The notes beneath the pieces were generated by a model, which did not search any database, was not told the origin of the DNA, and was given only the letters and a program-made list of their open reading frames with translations. Made by a program: the position numbers and the translations under genes. Positions 42,982 through 52,741 of a stretch of 64,000 nt of DNA are shown piece after piece. Each line of letters starts with the position of its first letter. The first letter of the stretch is position 1. The DNA is from Acinetobacter sp. A47 (GTDB taxonomy: Bacteria > Pseudomonadota > Gammaproteobacteria > Pseudomonadales > Moraxellaceae). The DNA is taken from assembly GCF_000805455.1 (NCBI RefSeq), contig NZ_JSUS01000071.1, positions 558,001 to 622,000 of the forward strand. The letters are read 5' to 3'.

Positions 42982-44274
42982 TTGCCTTGGAAGTTTAACT
43001 TGAATGCGCCTCGCCAAGGGCTATTTGCTAGCCTACTGATCGTAAGTTTTGCATTGCATACCTTTTTATTGGTGATTGCAACGACACACCAACTCAATGA
43101 AAACCGCGCCAGCCAAGGGCAACTGATGACCAGTCAGCTAGTGGCTGATACGCTTTCCGAGCTGGAGCCTGCCAATACCGTTTCATTGGCACTGGTGGCC
43201 AACCGTTATGCCACCAACCCAAGTGTTGCTTCAATTCGTATCCTGGACGCCAACAAGCAGGTGCTGGCCACCAGCGGCATGTCGAAAACCCGTCAGGGTG
43301 AAGTGTTCGTCCGTGATGCGTTGCAAAATGAGAAGAAAGTTGGCACGGTGGAAATTACCCTGATCCAGCCAAGTATCGGTGAAATCTTACGTACCCAGTG
43401 GCTAGCAATTTTGGTTTCGCTATTTATCCATGCCCTGATCTGGCTTGCCTATCGTGCCATTGCCCGTCCAACACGCAGTGAATATCTGGCCCGTATCAAT
43501 CAGGAAAATCATCTCAAGCATGAAATTCAGCGTTTAACCCAGGCATTGGCGCTGGAAAAACAGAATACCGTAACGTTGGTGGCTCAGGCCCAACAGCAGG
43601 CTAAAGCGCAAAGCAAGGCCCGTAGCGAGAAGCGCCCGGCAGAAAACGTACAGCTGGATGGACAGGCATTGGCACTGAATATCCAGTTCTACGATCCGAA
43701 ACAGCTGCTCAATAGTGTCAACCAGTCGGTGTCGGTGCCTTATTTTAAACTGTGTCAGTTATTCCTCGACAAGAGTATTGACCTGTGTGCCAAGCATTAT
43801 CAGATTGATGCGGCTAAAATCCAGGTGGCTCAGGAATTTGACCGTGAAGGTGCAACATTAACCACCAATGCCGAACAACCGCAGGCGCTAGAATGTCTGA
43901 TGATGGTCGGGGCCGTGTTCCAGCTGTTGTCGGATGTGCTGTATAAGCGTTATCGCGAAGATAAGCGCTTTGCCTTGCAAACCCGGGGTGCGGTTGCCAG
44001 CGCGGTCGAAGCCATGCAGCTGGATGCAGTTGAAGCAGCGAAACGCTTAACCCAGCATTTACATGCTAAAGAAGCGGCATTACACCTGAACCACGAACAG
44101 CTTAAAATCATCCAGAATCATTATGAGCTGGTGGCGTTGCCAAACCCAAGCAACATCATGACCCGCCATGCATTCATGATTAATGGCATGAACGAAGCCT
44201 GTGCAACCGTGGCTCAGACGCTACGTACTGAAATCCTGATGGGCAAAAAAGCCAAGGCAGCGACTGAGTCCTGA
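42982..44274 (+). CDS. AhpA/YtjB (Smp-like) membrane protein
   Basis: 430 residues; the start is TTG at 42982 or TTG at 43000. Two membrane segments (about 14-35 and 135-155) flank a periplasmic domain of about 100 residues (TSQLVADTLSELEPANTVSLALVANRYA as a block), a layout shared with YtjB/Smp of enterobacteria and its AhpA relatives. A long cytoplasmic region follows, with a helical Gln/Ala-rich coiled coil (about 165-220) and a C-terminal domain that I do not recognise. The position divergent from serB matches E. coli ytjB. The function is poorly known. Confidence 0.75.
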   Translation: MPWKFNLNAPRQGLFASLLIVSFALHTFLLVIATTHQLNENRASQGQLMTSQLVADTLSELEPANTVSLALVANRYATNPSVASIRILDANKQVLATSGMSKTRQGEVFVRDALQNEKKVGTVEITLIQPSIGEILRTQWLAILVSLFIHALIWLAYRAIARPTRSEYLARINQENHLKHEIQRLTQALALEKQNTVTLVAQAQQQAKAQSKARSEKRPAENVQLDGQALALNIQFYDPKQLLNSVNQSVSVPYFKLCQLFLDKSIDLCAKHYQIDAAKIQVAQEFDREGATLTTNAEQPQALECLMMVGAVFQLLSDVLYKRYREDKRFALQTRGAVASAVEAMQLDAVEAAKRLTQHLHAKEAALHLNHEQLKIIQNHYELVALPNPSNIMTRHAFMINGMNEACATVAQTLRTEILMGKKAKAATES

Positions 44275-44298
44275 TTCAGGCGTCGCAGCTTAAATTTA

Positions 44299-44336
44299 AA
44301 TAAGGCTCTGTTGAATGACAGAGCCTTATTTTTTTC
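44299..44336 (+). terminator. Terminator after the ytjB-like gene
   Basis: AATAAGGCTCTGT, a 6-nt loop, ACAGAGCCTTATT, then TTTTTTT. A 13-bp stem, strong on the plus strand. Confidence 0.9.
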
Positions 44337-44528
44337 CTCTGTCCATTCATCATGCCAGCCTGTTAAAAAGTTCAAGGCGACAGCTGCCGATCAGGCCAGG
44401 CTGTGCTTTTCCAGCCTGCATACGGGAATTGATCAAGAAGCACAGGCGAAATTTTTTAAAATGCGGTAAACTATGCCAGATTTATCGAATACTAGAGCCT
44501 TAAAAGGCAACATCAAAGGTGAAAGCGA

Positions 44529-45650
44529 ATGCCGCTGAGTCGTGTTGAAGAGCTTGTCGCAGATATTCGTGCAGGCAAAATGGTCATCCTGATGGATGAC
44601 GAAGATCGTGAAAATGAAGGTGACCTGGTCATCGCCGCGACGCATGTCCGCCCTGAAGATATTAACTTCATGATTACCCATGCACGCGGTCTGGTCTGCC
44701 TGACCCTAAGCCGTGAACGCTGCAAGCAACTCAACCTGCCGCTGATGGTTGATCAGAACGGCGCACAGCACGCCACCAACTTCACGCTTTCCATTGAAGC
44801 AGCAGAAGGTATCAGCACCGGTATTTCAGCAGCAGAACGTGCGCATACCATCCGTACTGCGGTGGCTGCCCACGCCAAGCCAAGTGACATCGTCCAGCCA
44901 GGGCATATTTTTCCGTTGATGGCACAACCGGGTGGTGTGTTACACCGTGCCGGCCATACCGAAGCAGGTTGTGATTTAACCCGTTTGGCCGGCCTCGAAC
45001 CGGCATCCGTGATCTGTGAAATCATCAATGATGACGGCACCATGGCACGTCGCCCTGATCTGGAAGTATTTGCAGAAAAACATGGTTTAAAAATTGGAAC
45101 CATTGCAGACCTGATTCATTACCGCATGACCAATGAGCAAACCGTTGAACGTTTGTCTCAAGAGACCATTGAAACTGAATATGGTACCTTTGAGCTGTAC
45201 AAATACCGTGAGCTTGGCAATCCGGACATTCATGTTGCCTTGGTCAAGGGTGAACCGAAACAGGGAGTTACCACTGTTCGTGTACATGGGTTCAGCCCGG
45301 TTCGTGACCTGTTAAAACTCAATAAAGCAGACGGTTCACCGGCATGGAATCTTGATCTGGCCATGAAAACCATTGCTGCCAGCGAGCGCGGTGTACTGGT
45401 CTGGATCGGACAAGATCACCTGGAAGATTTAGGTCCGGCCTTAAACAGCTTGAATCAGCCAAAACCGCTGAAATCCAATGCCGCACTGTCTCACCAGTAC
45501 CAGACCATTGGTGTCGGTGCACAGATTTTACGTGACCTGGGTGTTGAAAAAATGAAGTTGTTGAGTTCACCGCTTCGTTTCAATGCCCTGTCAGGATTTA
45601 ATTTAGAGGTGGTGGAATACATCACTGCCGATCAAATCACAGCAAAATAA
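44529..45650 (+). CDS. ribB: 3,4-dihydroxy-2-butanone-4-phosphate synthase with degenerate GTP cyclohydrolase II-like domain
   Basis: 373 residues. The N-terminal RibB domain (about 1-200) has [15 protein letters not shown], the [19 protein letters not shown] C-terminal block and the [13 protein letters not shown] motif; it makes dihydroxybutanone phosphate from ribulose 5-phosphate for riboflavin. The C-terminal 170 residues have the GTP cyclohydrolase II fold trace ([28 protein letters not shown]) but lack the cysteines of the zinc site (no CLTGD or CDC motif), so GTP cyclohydrolase activity is not expected. This is the RibBX-like architecture of many Gammaproteobacteria. First gene of the series ribB-ribH-nusB-thiL-pgpA-glmU-glmS. 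No FMN riboswitch was seen upstream. Confidence 0.92.
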   Translation: MPLSRVEELVADIRAGKMVILMDDEDRENEGDLVIAATHVRPEDINFMITHARGLVCLTLSRERCKQLNLPLMVDQNGAQHATNFTLSIEAAEGISTGISAAERAHTIRTAVAAHAKPSDIVQPGHIFPLMAQPGGVLHRAGHTEAGCDLTRLAGLEPASVICEIINDDGTMARRPDLEVFAEKHGLKIGTIADLIHYRMTNEQTVERLSQETIETEYGTFELYKYRELGNPDIHVALVKGEPKQGVTTVRVHGFSPVRDLLKLNKADGSPAWNLDLAMKTIAASERGVLVWIGQDHLEDLGPALNSLNQPKPLKSNAALSHQYQTIGVGAQILRDLGVEKMKLLSSPLRFNALSGFNLEVVEYITADQITAK

Positions 45651-45661
45651 TCGAGGTTGCT

Positions 45662-46132
45662 ATGGCAATTCGCCGTATTGAAGGTTTATTACATCTCGCC
45701 AGCGAAGGTCGTTATGCGATCTTAGTCGGTCGTTTCAACAGCTTCGTGGTTGAACATTTACTTGAAGGTGCCATCGACACATTAAAACGTCATGGCGTTT
45801 CAGAAGAAGCGATCACCGTTATCCACGCACCAGGTGCATGGGAACTGCCGGTCGTTGCAAAAAAACTAGCGGCTTCAAATAAATTTGATGCCATCATTGC
45901 CCTGGGTGCAGTAATCCGCGGCAGCACGCCACATTTTGATTTTGTTGCAGGCGAATGTGCAAAAGGTTTAGGTGTGGTTGCACTTGAAAGCACAATGCCG
46001 GTCATCAATGGCGTGTTGACAACAGACAGCATTGAACAGGCAATTGAACGTTCTGGTACGAAAGCAGGTAACAAAGGTAGCGAAGCTGCATTGACTGCAA
46101 TCGAAATGGTTAACTTATTAAAGGCAATTTAA
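45662..46132 (+). CDS. ribH: 6,7-dimethyl-8-ribityllumazine synthase
   Basis: 156 residues, the normal length. It condenses dihydroxybutanone phosphate (from RibB, the adjacent gene) with the ribityl pyrimidine to lumazine, the precursor of riboflavin. Motifs: [32 protein letters not shown] and [19 protein letters not shown], with the catalytic His in the last. It begins 11 bp after ribB and ends 3 bp before nusB. Confidence 0.97.
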   Translation: MAIRRIEGLLHLASEGRYAILVGRFNSFVVEHLLEGAIDTLKRHGVSEEAITVIHAPGAWELPVVAKKLAASNKFDAIIALGAVIRGSTPHFDFVAGECAKGLGVVALESTMPVINGVLTTDSIEQAIERSGTKAGNKGSEAALTAIEMVNLLKAI

Positions 46133-46135
46133 AGC

Positions 46136-46585
46136 ATGTCGCAAACACTTCAGGCCGCTTATGCAGCGAAACGCAAAGCACGTCGTTTTGCTGTACAAGG
46201 GATTTATGAATGGCAAATGAGTCATAACCCTGTACATGAAATTGAAGCACGCACCCGTGTTGAAAATGCGATGCACAAAGTTGACCTCAACTATTACCAT
46301 GAATTGCTCACTCAAGTGGTTGCTCAACATGAAGCTTTAGATGAGTTACTCATCCCGGTACTTGACCGCGAGCTTGCTGCACTAGATGGGGTCGAACTCG
46401 CCACATTAAGACTCGGTGCATACGAGTTGCGGGATCATCTCGAAATTCCATACCGTGTGGTTCTTGATGAGGCAATCGAGTTAGCAAAACACTTTGGTGG
46501 TGCAGACAGCCATAAATATATCAATGGTGTATTGGACCGTCTTTCATCAAAGCTTCGTGAAGCTGAAAAAAAACAGGCAAAATAA
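46136..46585 (+). CDS. nusB: Transcription antitermination factor NusB
   Basis: 149 residues, all-helical RNA-binding protein that pairs with NusE (ribosomal protein S10) on boxA of rRNA leaders. Motifs: [20 protein letters not shown] at the N-terminus, the [23 protein letters not shown] helix block and [29 protein letters not shown] (block) near the end. The ribH-nusB-thiL order is conserved in Gammaproteobacteria. The start codon follows the ribH stop after only 3 bp, so translation is likely coupled. Confidence 0.96.
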   Translation: MSQTLQAAYAAKRKARRFAVQGIYEWQMSHNPVHEIEARTRVENAMHKVDLNYYHELLTQVVAQHEALDELLIPVLDRELAALDGVELATLRLGAYELRDHLEIPYRVVLDEAIELAKHFGGADSHKYINGVLDRLSSKLREAEKKQAK

Positions 46586-46600
46586 CAGGCTTGATGTGAC

Positions 46601-47518
46601 ATGGCTGAGTTTTCCATTATTGAACGTTACTTTAAGCGTCCATCCCGTACAGGGGTCAGCTTAGGTATCGGTGATGATTCAGCCATCGTCACCCCTCCTC
46701 CTTCCCAACAGCTGGTGATCTGTGCCGATACACTGGTTGCGGGTCGTCATTTTCCCCTAGATACAACAGCGCATGCCATTGGCTGGAAAAGTGTCGCCGT
46801 CAATTTATCGGATCTGGCGGCTATGGGGGCAAAACCCCACAGCATTTTACTGGCACTCAGCTTACCAACCGTTGATCATGACTGGCTGGCGGGTTTTAGT
46901 CAGGGATTATTCGACTGCTGCGATCAGTTCGGGGTCAGCCTGATTGGGGGCGACACCACCCAGAGCACCCAGCTCACCATCAGTGTCACTGCCCTGGGCT
47001 GGATTGAACAGGGACAGGCAATTACCCGTGCCGGCGCACAGGTTGGTGACTATATCTGTGTCAGTGGACAGATCGGCGATGCCGCTTTTGGCTTGCAACA
47101 TTCAGGTCATGCCTTGCAACAGCGTTTGGATTATCCGACACCACGCTGTCAGTTAGGACAGCAACTCAAGGGACTGGCTTCCAGCATGATTGATGTGTCT
47201 GATGGTCTGGCGCAAGATCTGGGCCATATCTTGAAAGCCTCTCAAGTAGGTGCAAAATTACAGCTCGAACAGCTACCGTTAGATCCATCACTAAAACAGC
47301 TCAATCTGCAACAGGCTTGGCATTATGCCCTGGCTGGCGGGGATGATTACGAATTATGCTTTACAATATCACCGCAAAACTTTAAAGAACTATCGCGACA
47401 ACAATTAGATGTTCCGCTTACAATAATCGGCGAAATTACCCAACAGTCCGGATTGTTATTTGAGTATATGGGCGCCCCCTGCCCGTTACATGTTCATGGA
47501 TACCAACACTTTGCATAA
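46601..47518 (+). CDS. thiL: Thiamine-monophosphate kinase
   Basis: 305 residues. It phosphorylates thiamine monophosphate to thiamine pyrophosphate. Motifs of the AIR-synthase-like fold: SLGIGDDSAIVTP with the metal-binding Asp pair, the GWKSVAVNLSDLAAMGAKP block, GGDTTQS, IDVSDGLAQDLGHI and AGGDDYELCFT. It starts 15 bp after nusB and overlaps the start of pgpA. Confidence 0.95.
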   Translation: MAEFSIIERYFKRPSRTGVSLGIGDDSAIVTPPPSQQLVICADTLVAGRHFPLDTTAHAIGWKSVAVNLSDLAAMGAKPHSILLALSLPTVDHDWLAGFSQGLFDCCDQFGVSLIGGDTTQSTQLTISVTALGWIEQGQAITRAGAQVGDYICVSGQIGDAAFGLQHSGHALQQRLDYPTPRCQLGQQLKGLASSMIDVSDGLAQDLGHILKASQVGAKLQLEQLPLDPSLKQLNLQQAWHYALAGGDDYELCFTISPQNFKELSRQQLDVPLTIIGEITQQSGLLFEYMGAPCPLHVHGYQHFA

Positions 47519-48017
47519 ACCGCCCATTCACTTTAGCCAAATGACTTGGTTTGACCGCTTCATCGTTTTTTGTGGTGTGGGTTTCGGTTCTGGTCTGGCA
47601 CCTAAAGCGCCAGGCACCTTCGGTTCGGCTTTTGCTTTGCTGTTCACCCCCCTATGGCTCTATCTGGGTCTGTCCGCAAGCCTTCTGGTTATCATCGGCA
47701 TGTCTCTCATCGGCATTTATATCTGTGGACATACAGCAAAAGTCATCAATGTCCATGATGATGGGCGCATTGTCTGGGACGAATTTGCAGGACAATCGAT
47801 TACCCTGCTGCCTTTGCTTTATTTACAACAGCTGAACTGGATATGGGTCATTGCCGGATTCGTATTATTCCGTATATTTGATGTCTGGAAACCGTTCCCG
47901 ATCAGTTGGGCCGACCGGAAAGTATCCGGCGGTTTCGGGATCATGCTGGATGACATTATTGCAGGGCTTTGGGCAGCCATCTGTATTCTTATTATTCATT
48001 TTTATATTTTGACTTAA
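47496..48017 (+). CDS. pgpA: Phosphatidylglycerophosphatase A
   Basis: 173 residues from the ATG at 47496, overlapping the thiL end by 23 bp; an upstream in-frame start at 47460 is possible. It dephosphorylates phosphatidylglycerophosphate to phosphatidylglycerol in the inner membrane. Signature: GVGFGSGLAPKAPGTFGSA near the N-terminus, HDDGRIVWDEFAGQSITLL, then FRIFDVWKPFPISWADRKV and GGFGIMLDDIIAG. It has about four hydrophobic segments. The thiL-pgpA pair is conserved in Gammaproteobacteria. Confidence 0.95.
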   Translation: MDTNTLHKPPIHFSQMTWFDRFIVFCGVGFGSGLAPKAPGTFGSAFALLFTPLWLYLGLSASLLVIIGMSLIGIYICGHTAKVINVHDDGRIVWDEFAGQSITLLPLLYLQQLNWIWVIAGFVLFRIFDVWKPFPISWADRKVSGGFGIMLDDIIAGLWAAICILIIHFYILT

Positions 48018-48038
48018 GCCATTACATTAGAGTTAGTT

Positions 48039-49403
48039 ATGTCAACAACTGTTATTATTCTTGCAGCAGGGAAAGGAACGCGGATGCGTTCAAAATTACC
48101 AAAAGTATTACAGCCACTGGCAGGTCGTCCATTATTGGGTCACGTCATCCAGACAGCCAAAAAACTCAATGCCGATAATATCATTACCATTTTCGGGCAT
48201 GGCGGCGAGCTGGTTAAACAAAGCTTTGCTGCAGAACAGGTCGAATGGGTCGAGCAGGCTGAACAGTTAGGTACCGGGCATGCCGTTCAAATGACTTTAC
48301 CGGTCTTACCACAAGATGGCATTTCCCTGATTTTATCGGGCGATGTACCTTGTATCCATGCCAATACCCTGCAAAAATTATTGGATGCCGCTACACAGAC
48401 CGGCATTGGCTTGGTCACACTGACCGTGGAAGACGCCACTGGCTATGGCCGCATTGTGCGCCAAAACGGTAGAATCCAGGCCATTGTTGAACATAAAGAT
48501 GCCACCGAAGAACAGCGCCAGATCCGGGAAATCAATACCGGTATTTACTGTGTCAGCAATGCAAAACTGCATGCGTGGCTGCCTAAACTTTCCAATGATA
48601 ATGCCCAGGGTGAATATTACCTGACCGATATCGTGGCAATGGCCATTGCAGACGGTCTGGAAGTTGCCTCGGTTGAGCCGGAACTGGCCTTTGAGGTCGA
48701 TGGTGTCAATAATCGCCTCCAGCTTGCGACCTTGGAACGTCAGTTCCAGCAACAGCAGGCCAAAGCTCTGATGGAACAGGGCGTGCATTTAATTGACCCG
48801 AGTCGTTTTGACTTACGTGGTAGCCTTAAATGCGGCCAGGATGTGCAGATTGATATCAATGTCATCATTGAAGGTGACTGTGAACTTGGCGATAACGTCC
48901 AGCTGGGTGCAGGCTGTATCTTGAAAAATACCCGCATTGCAGCAGGTACCAAGGTCCAGGCCTATAGCATTTTTGAAAATGCAGTGGTGGGAGAAAATAC
49001 CCAGATCGGGCCTTTCGCGCGTTTACGTCCGGGTGCCAATCTGGCCAATGAAGTGCATATCGGTAACTTTGTAGAAGTCAAGAATTCCAATATCGGTCTG
49101 GGCTCCAAAGCCAATCACTTTACCTATTTAGGTGATGCAGATATTGGTGCGGGCTGTAACATTGGTGCAGGTACCATCACCTGTAATTACGATGGTGCCA
49201 ACAAGCACCGTACCCTGATCGAAGACAATGTCTTTATCGGAACCAATAATTCACTGGTTGCACCGATCAAAATCGGTCAGGGTGCAACAACAGGCGCAGG
49301 ATCAACCTTAACCCGAGATGTGGCTGAGCATAGTTTGGCTGTCGAACGATCAAAACAGTTTGAAAAAGCAAATTATCAACGTCCCCAAAAACTGAAAAAA
49401 TAA
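48039..49403 (+). CDS. glmU: Bifunctional UDP-GlcNAc pyrophosphorylase / GlcN-1-P acetyltransferase
   Basis: 454 residues. The N-terminal pyrophosphorylase (1-230) has [18 protein letters not shown], and the C-terminal half is a left-handed beta-helix of hexapeptide repeats (from about 255), ending in the acetyltransferase site [13 protein letters not shown] and TIGAGSTLT-like repeats. It makes UDP-GlcNAc for peptidoglycan and lipid A. The adjacent glmS gene provides the preceding step; the gap is 12 bp. Confidence 0.97.
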   Translation: MSTTVIILAAGKGTRMRSKLPKVLQPLAGRPLLGHVIQTAKKLNADNIITIFGHGGELVKQSFAAEQVEWVEQAEQLGTGHAVQMTLPVLPQDGISLILSGDVPCIHANTLQKLLDAATQTGIGLVTLTVEDATGYGRIVRQNGRIQAIVEHKDATEEQRQIREINTGIYCVSNAKLHAWLPKLSNDNAQGEYYLTDIVAMAIADGLEVASVEPELAFEVDGVNNRLQLATLERQFQQQQAKALMEQGVHLIDPSRFDLRGSLKCGQDVQIDINVIIEGDCELGDNVQLGAGCILKNTRIAAGTKVQAYSIFENAVVGENTQIGPFARLRPGANLANEVHIGNFVEVKNSNIGLGSKANHFTYLGDADIGAGCNIGAGTITCNYDGANKHRTLIEDNVFIGTNNSLVAPIKIGQGATTGAGSTLTRDVAEHSLAVERSKQFEKANYQRPQKLKK

Positions 49404-49415
49404 GAGGATAAAATT

Positions 49416-51254
49416 ATGTGTGGTATTGTTGGTGGCGTTGCTGAACGTTGTGTAACCGATATCCTGATTGAAGGACTCAAACGTCTGGAATATCGCGGTT
49501 ATGACTCTGCAGGTTTGGCATTACTCAATAACCAGAAAATCCTGCGCGAACGTCGCGTAGGTAAAGTGGCAAATCTGGCCGAAGCGGTGGCAGAACAGCA
49601 TTTGACCGGTAACATCGGGATTGCACATACCCGTTGGGCAACCCATGGTAAACCGACTGAAAACAACGCGCATCCGCACGTGTCAGGTAATGTGGCCGTT
49701 GTACATAACGGTATTATCGAAAACTACCAGGAACTGAAAGATCAATTACAAGCTTTGGGCTATGTATTTACCTCCCAGACCGACACTGAAGTTGTTGCGC
49801 ATCTGGTCAATGATGCACTCAAGCAAACCGACAGTCTGCTTGAAGCTGTACAACAGGTCATTCCCCAGTTGAAGGGTGCCTATGCCCTAGGCATCGTACA
49901 TACCGCACATCCGGACGAGCTGATTACCGTACGTGAAGGTTCTCCGCTGGTGATTGGTGTCGGGATTGGCGAGAATTTTATCAGTTCGGACCAGCTGGCC
50001 TTATTACCTGTGACCAATCGCTTCGTCTATCTGGAAGAAGGTGATATTGCACGCTTAACCCGCAACAGCATTGAAGTTTTTGCAAATGGTGAAGCGGTTG
50101 AACGTCCAGTAAAAGAACTGGATGCAACCGTCAGTAACGCTTCCAAAGGCGAATATAAACACTTCATGCTCAAAGAGATTTATGAGCAGCCTGAAGCCAT
50201 CCAGCAAACCATTTCTCAGGCATTGAATGGCAACAGCTTACGCGACGATTTCCTCGCTCATGCCGATGCTGATTTCAGCAAGATCCAGCAGGTTCAAATT
50301 ATTGCCTGCGGTACCAGCTACCATGCCGGCATGATTGCCAAATACTGGTTCGAGCAGTTGATTGGCGTACCTTGCCAGGTCGAGATTGCCAGTGAATTCC
50401 GCTACCGCACGCCTGTTATCGTTGCCAATACCCTCTATATCTGCATTTCTCAGTCTGGTGAAACGGCAGATACTTTAGCTGCGTTACGTGAAACCCAGAA
50501 ACGCGCCAAAGCCAACAACATTGACATCAGCACCATGACGATCTGTAACGTTGCGACCTCGTCAATGGTACGTGAAACAGATCATCACTTATTGACACTG
50601 GCGGGCCCTGAAATCGGGGTGGCTTCAACCAAGGCTTTCACAACCCAACTGGCTGCCTTGATGTTATTGATCCTGAAAATGGGTCAGGTGAAGCAACGCC
50701 TGTCTGATGCACAGCTCAATGAAATCACCACCGCATTATGGCACTGCCCGAAAGTGATTTTAGATACCTTGCAGGGTGATACTGAAATCTTGCGTTTATC
50801 TGCTCTTTTTGTTGAGAAGAACCATTGCCTGTTCTTGGGTCGCGGTACACACTTCCCGATTGCACTGGAAGGCGCTTTGAAACTGAAAGAAATTTCATAT
50901 ATCCATGCTGAAGGTTATGCAGCAGGTGAATTGAAGCATGGCCCTCTGGCATTGGTAGATAATGAAATGCCGGTGGTGATCCTGGCTCCTCACGATGAAA
51001 TGCTTGATAAACTCAAATCCAACATGGAAGAAGTTCAGGCGCGTGGCGGTGAATTATTTGTTTTTGCCGATGAAAACAGTGGTATTCATGGTAAAGAACG
51101 CCAGCACGTGGTGCATGTGCCAGCCGTCAATGAATGGTTGGCTCCGATTGTTTACAGCATTCCTGTACAGCTGCTGTCTTACCATGTGGCGGTATTACGC
51201 GGAACTGATGTCGACCAGCCACGTAACCTTGCCAAGAGTGTAACGGTAGAATAA
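49416..51254 (+). CDS. glmS: Glutamine-fructose-6-phosphate aminotransferase (isomerizing)
   Basis: 612 residues. The N-terminal glutaminase starts with the catalytic Cys2 (MCGIVGG) after Met removal and has THGKPTENNAHPH and HNGIIENYQELK. Two SIS sugar-isomerase domains follow (IACGTSYHAGMIAKYW, CISQSGETADTLAALRE and the VASTKAFTTQLAAL block), with the end DQPRNLAKSVTVE. It makes glucosamine 6-phosphate, used by GlmM and GlmU. Last gene of the series starting at ribB; a hairpin terminator follows. No GlmZ-like RNA element was looked for beyond the intergenic 12 bp, which is too short for one. Confidence 0.97.
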   Translation: MCGIVGGVAERCVTDILIEGLKRLEYRGYDSAGLALLNNQKILRERRVGKVANLAEAVAEQHLTGNIGIAHTRWATHGKPTENNAHPHVSGNVAVVHNGIIENYQELKDQLQALGYVFTSQTDTEVVAHLVNDALKQTDSLLEAVQQVIPQLKGAYALGIVHTAHPDELITVREGSPLVIGVGIGENFISSDQLALLPVTNRFVYLEEGDIARLTRNSIEVFANGEAVERPVKELDATVSNASKGEYKHFMLKEIYEQPEAIQQTISQALNGNSLRDDFLAHADADFSKIQQVQIIACGTSYHAGMIAKYWFEQLIGVPCQVEIASEFRYRTPVIVANTLYICISQSGETADTLAALRETQKRAKANNIDISTMTICNVATSSMVRETDHHLLTLAGPEIGVASTKAFTTQLAALMLLILKMGQVKQRLSDAQLNEITTALWHCPKVILDTLQGDTEILRLSALFVEKNHCLFLGRGTHFPIALEGALKLKEISYIHAEGYAAGELKHGPLALVDNEMPVVILAPHDEMLDKLKSNMEEVQARGGELFVFADENSGIHGKERQHVVHVPAVNEWLAPIVYSIPVQLLSYHVAVLRGTDVDQPRNLAKSVTVE

Positions 51255-51264
51255 TCATGTACAG

Positions 51265-51292
51265 AGAAGAAGGGTTCGCCCTTCTTCTTTGT
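51265..51292. terminator. Terminator between glmS and yitT
   Basis: AGAAGAAGGG, TTCG loop, CCCTTCTTCT, then TTG. A stable 10-bp stem with a UUCG tetraloop. The convergent yitT gene ends about 45 bp further on. Confidence 0.85.
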
Positions 51293-51337
51293 GTTTAGCC
51301 TTGATCAAGCCATACTGAACAAGAATGCCGGGCCGGA

Positions 51338-51976
51338 TCAGGCAATATAACGCGTGCTTTTGTGGTTCAGCAAAATAATCGAATTTAGAATAATTACGCC
51401 CATAATTGAAACCAGAATCAGCTTCCAGTCCACGAACAGCAATGATGTCAGCAAGATAGCCATATCAATCCCCAACTGTACCTTGCCTGCCGGAATGGCA
51501 AAGCGTTCCTGTAAATATAAGGCCAGCAAGTTAATGCCACCTAGACTGGAACGGTGTCTAAATAAAATCAGGAAGCTCACGCCCATCAGGACATTGGCAA
51601 AAATCGCCGCATAAACCGGATTGACATCGGAAAGATGAAAAAATTGCGGAATGATGGCGCTAAAACCAGCCAGCAAGGCCACCGCAATAAAGGTTTTGAC
51701 CACCAATGCCATCCCCATCTTTTTATAGGCAAAATAATAGAACGGGATATTGATCAGGAAAAATAAAAGTCCAAACTTGAGGTCAGTAATATAGTGCAGC
51801 AGTAACGCCAGACCTGCCGTTCCCCCGGTCATGATCCCGGCTTGCTGTAACAAGGTCATGGCAAAAGAAAGGATAAATGTTCCTGTCAGCATCGCCAATA
51901 CATCTTCCATCTTGGAATGTTGGTCGATGACAGGCACAACTGGACTGGCCAGAGTGACATTTTGCTCGGCATTCAT
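51338..51976 (-). CDS. YitT family membrane protein
   Basis: 212 residues from the ATG at 51976; a TTG at 51991 is possible. It has five to six hydrophobic segments. YitT-type features are LLQQAGIMTGGTAGLALLLHYITDLKFGLLFFLINIPFYYFA (block at about 35-85) and LFRHRSSLGGINLLALYLQERFAIPAGKVQLGIDMAIL. The family is of unknown transport role; the C-terminal DUF2179 domain found in longer members is absent. Transcribed alone and convergent with glmS. Confidence 0.85.
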   Translation of the reverse strand: MNAEQNVTLASPVVPVIDQHSKMEDVLAMLTGTFILSFAMTLLQQAGIMTGGTAGLALLLHYITDLKFGLLFFLINIPFYYFAYKKMGMALVVKTFIAVALLAGFSAIIPQFFHLSDVNPVYAAIFANVLMGVSFLILFRHRSSLGGINLLALYLQERFAIPAGKVQLGIDMAILLTSLLFVDWKLILVSIMGVIILNSIILLNHKSTRYIA

Positions 51977-52186
51977 AAGGATTAAACTCAATTACAGAAC
52001 AGCAGAAGGGAGAGAAGCCTTCAAAACAAAGGCGGGGCATATTTGAGCATTTTTCTCTTAAATACGCAATTTATTCTTATATTTTTGCCATAAATGCAAT
52101 TTATATTCAGAATCACCGTTGCAGCATACAACCCGGCTTTAACAAGGAAATGCTTTTTTATCTGCCTGCAGGCACAAAACGGCTTT

Positions 52187-52651
52187 TTACTTAATGGCAA
52201 TTCCGTTTTCTTTGATTTTTTCCAGCACGATAGAAGTATTCAGGTTGCTGACCCCAAAGCTTTGTGACGAAAGAATACCGATCAGCTTGACCATTTCATC
52301 CAGATTTTTTACCGCAACCTTGAGGGCAAAATCATAGCTGCCGGTCAGTTTATGAATGTCTTTCACTGCCGGTTCATTCAGCAGAAATTCGACAAAACGG
52401 TCATGCGTAGCATCATGATAATTTTGCAACTTTACTTCAATGATCCCCATGATCGGTGCCGGATCGGCACTCAATGCAATTTGTGCATAATAGCCGGTAA
52501 TGATTTTTTTCTGCTCAAGGTTCACCCGACGGCGTGAACACTGGGAGGTTGACAATCCTACCAGCTCAGCCAGTTCCTGATTGGCCAAACGGCCGTTCAT
52601 TTGCAGGTGATGGATAATTTTCTGATCAAAATCATCAAGTTCTACGCTCAT
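52187..52651 (-). CDS. Lrp/AsnC family transcriptional regulator
   Basis: 154 residues from the ATG at 52651; a GTG at 52678 is less likely. The N-terminal winged helix has DDFDQKIIHHLQMNGRLANQELAELVGLSTSQCSRRR (block at about 5-41). The RAM (AsnC-type ligand-binding) domain follows, with VKDIHKLTGSYDFALKVAVKNLDEMV. It probably binds an amino acid. The target is not evident; yitT is the nearest gene on the same strand (about 210 bp downstream). Confidence 0.9.
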   Translation of the reverse strand: MSVELDDFDQKIIHHLQMNGRLANQELAELVGLSTSQCSRRRVNLEQKKIITGYYAQIALSADPAPIMGIIEVKLQNYHDATHDRFVEFLLNEPAVKDIHKLTGSYDFALKVAVKNLDEMVKLIGILSSQSFGVSNLNTSIVLEKIKENGIAIK

Positions 52652-52741
52652 AGCACGCTCAACACAGCTTAAAATCACAATTTGACTGATGTTTGTTCAT
52701 CATCGGGCAAGTTTAACGCCTTTCGCTCTGGCAGCTCAAGC

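Noticed and set aside
44337..44528. FMN riboswitch upstream of ribB
   Set aside because: The conserved FMN-element words (AGGGC, GGTGAAATTCC-like and CCGGT-type segments) are not present in this leader.
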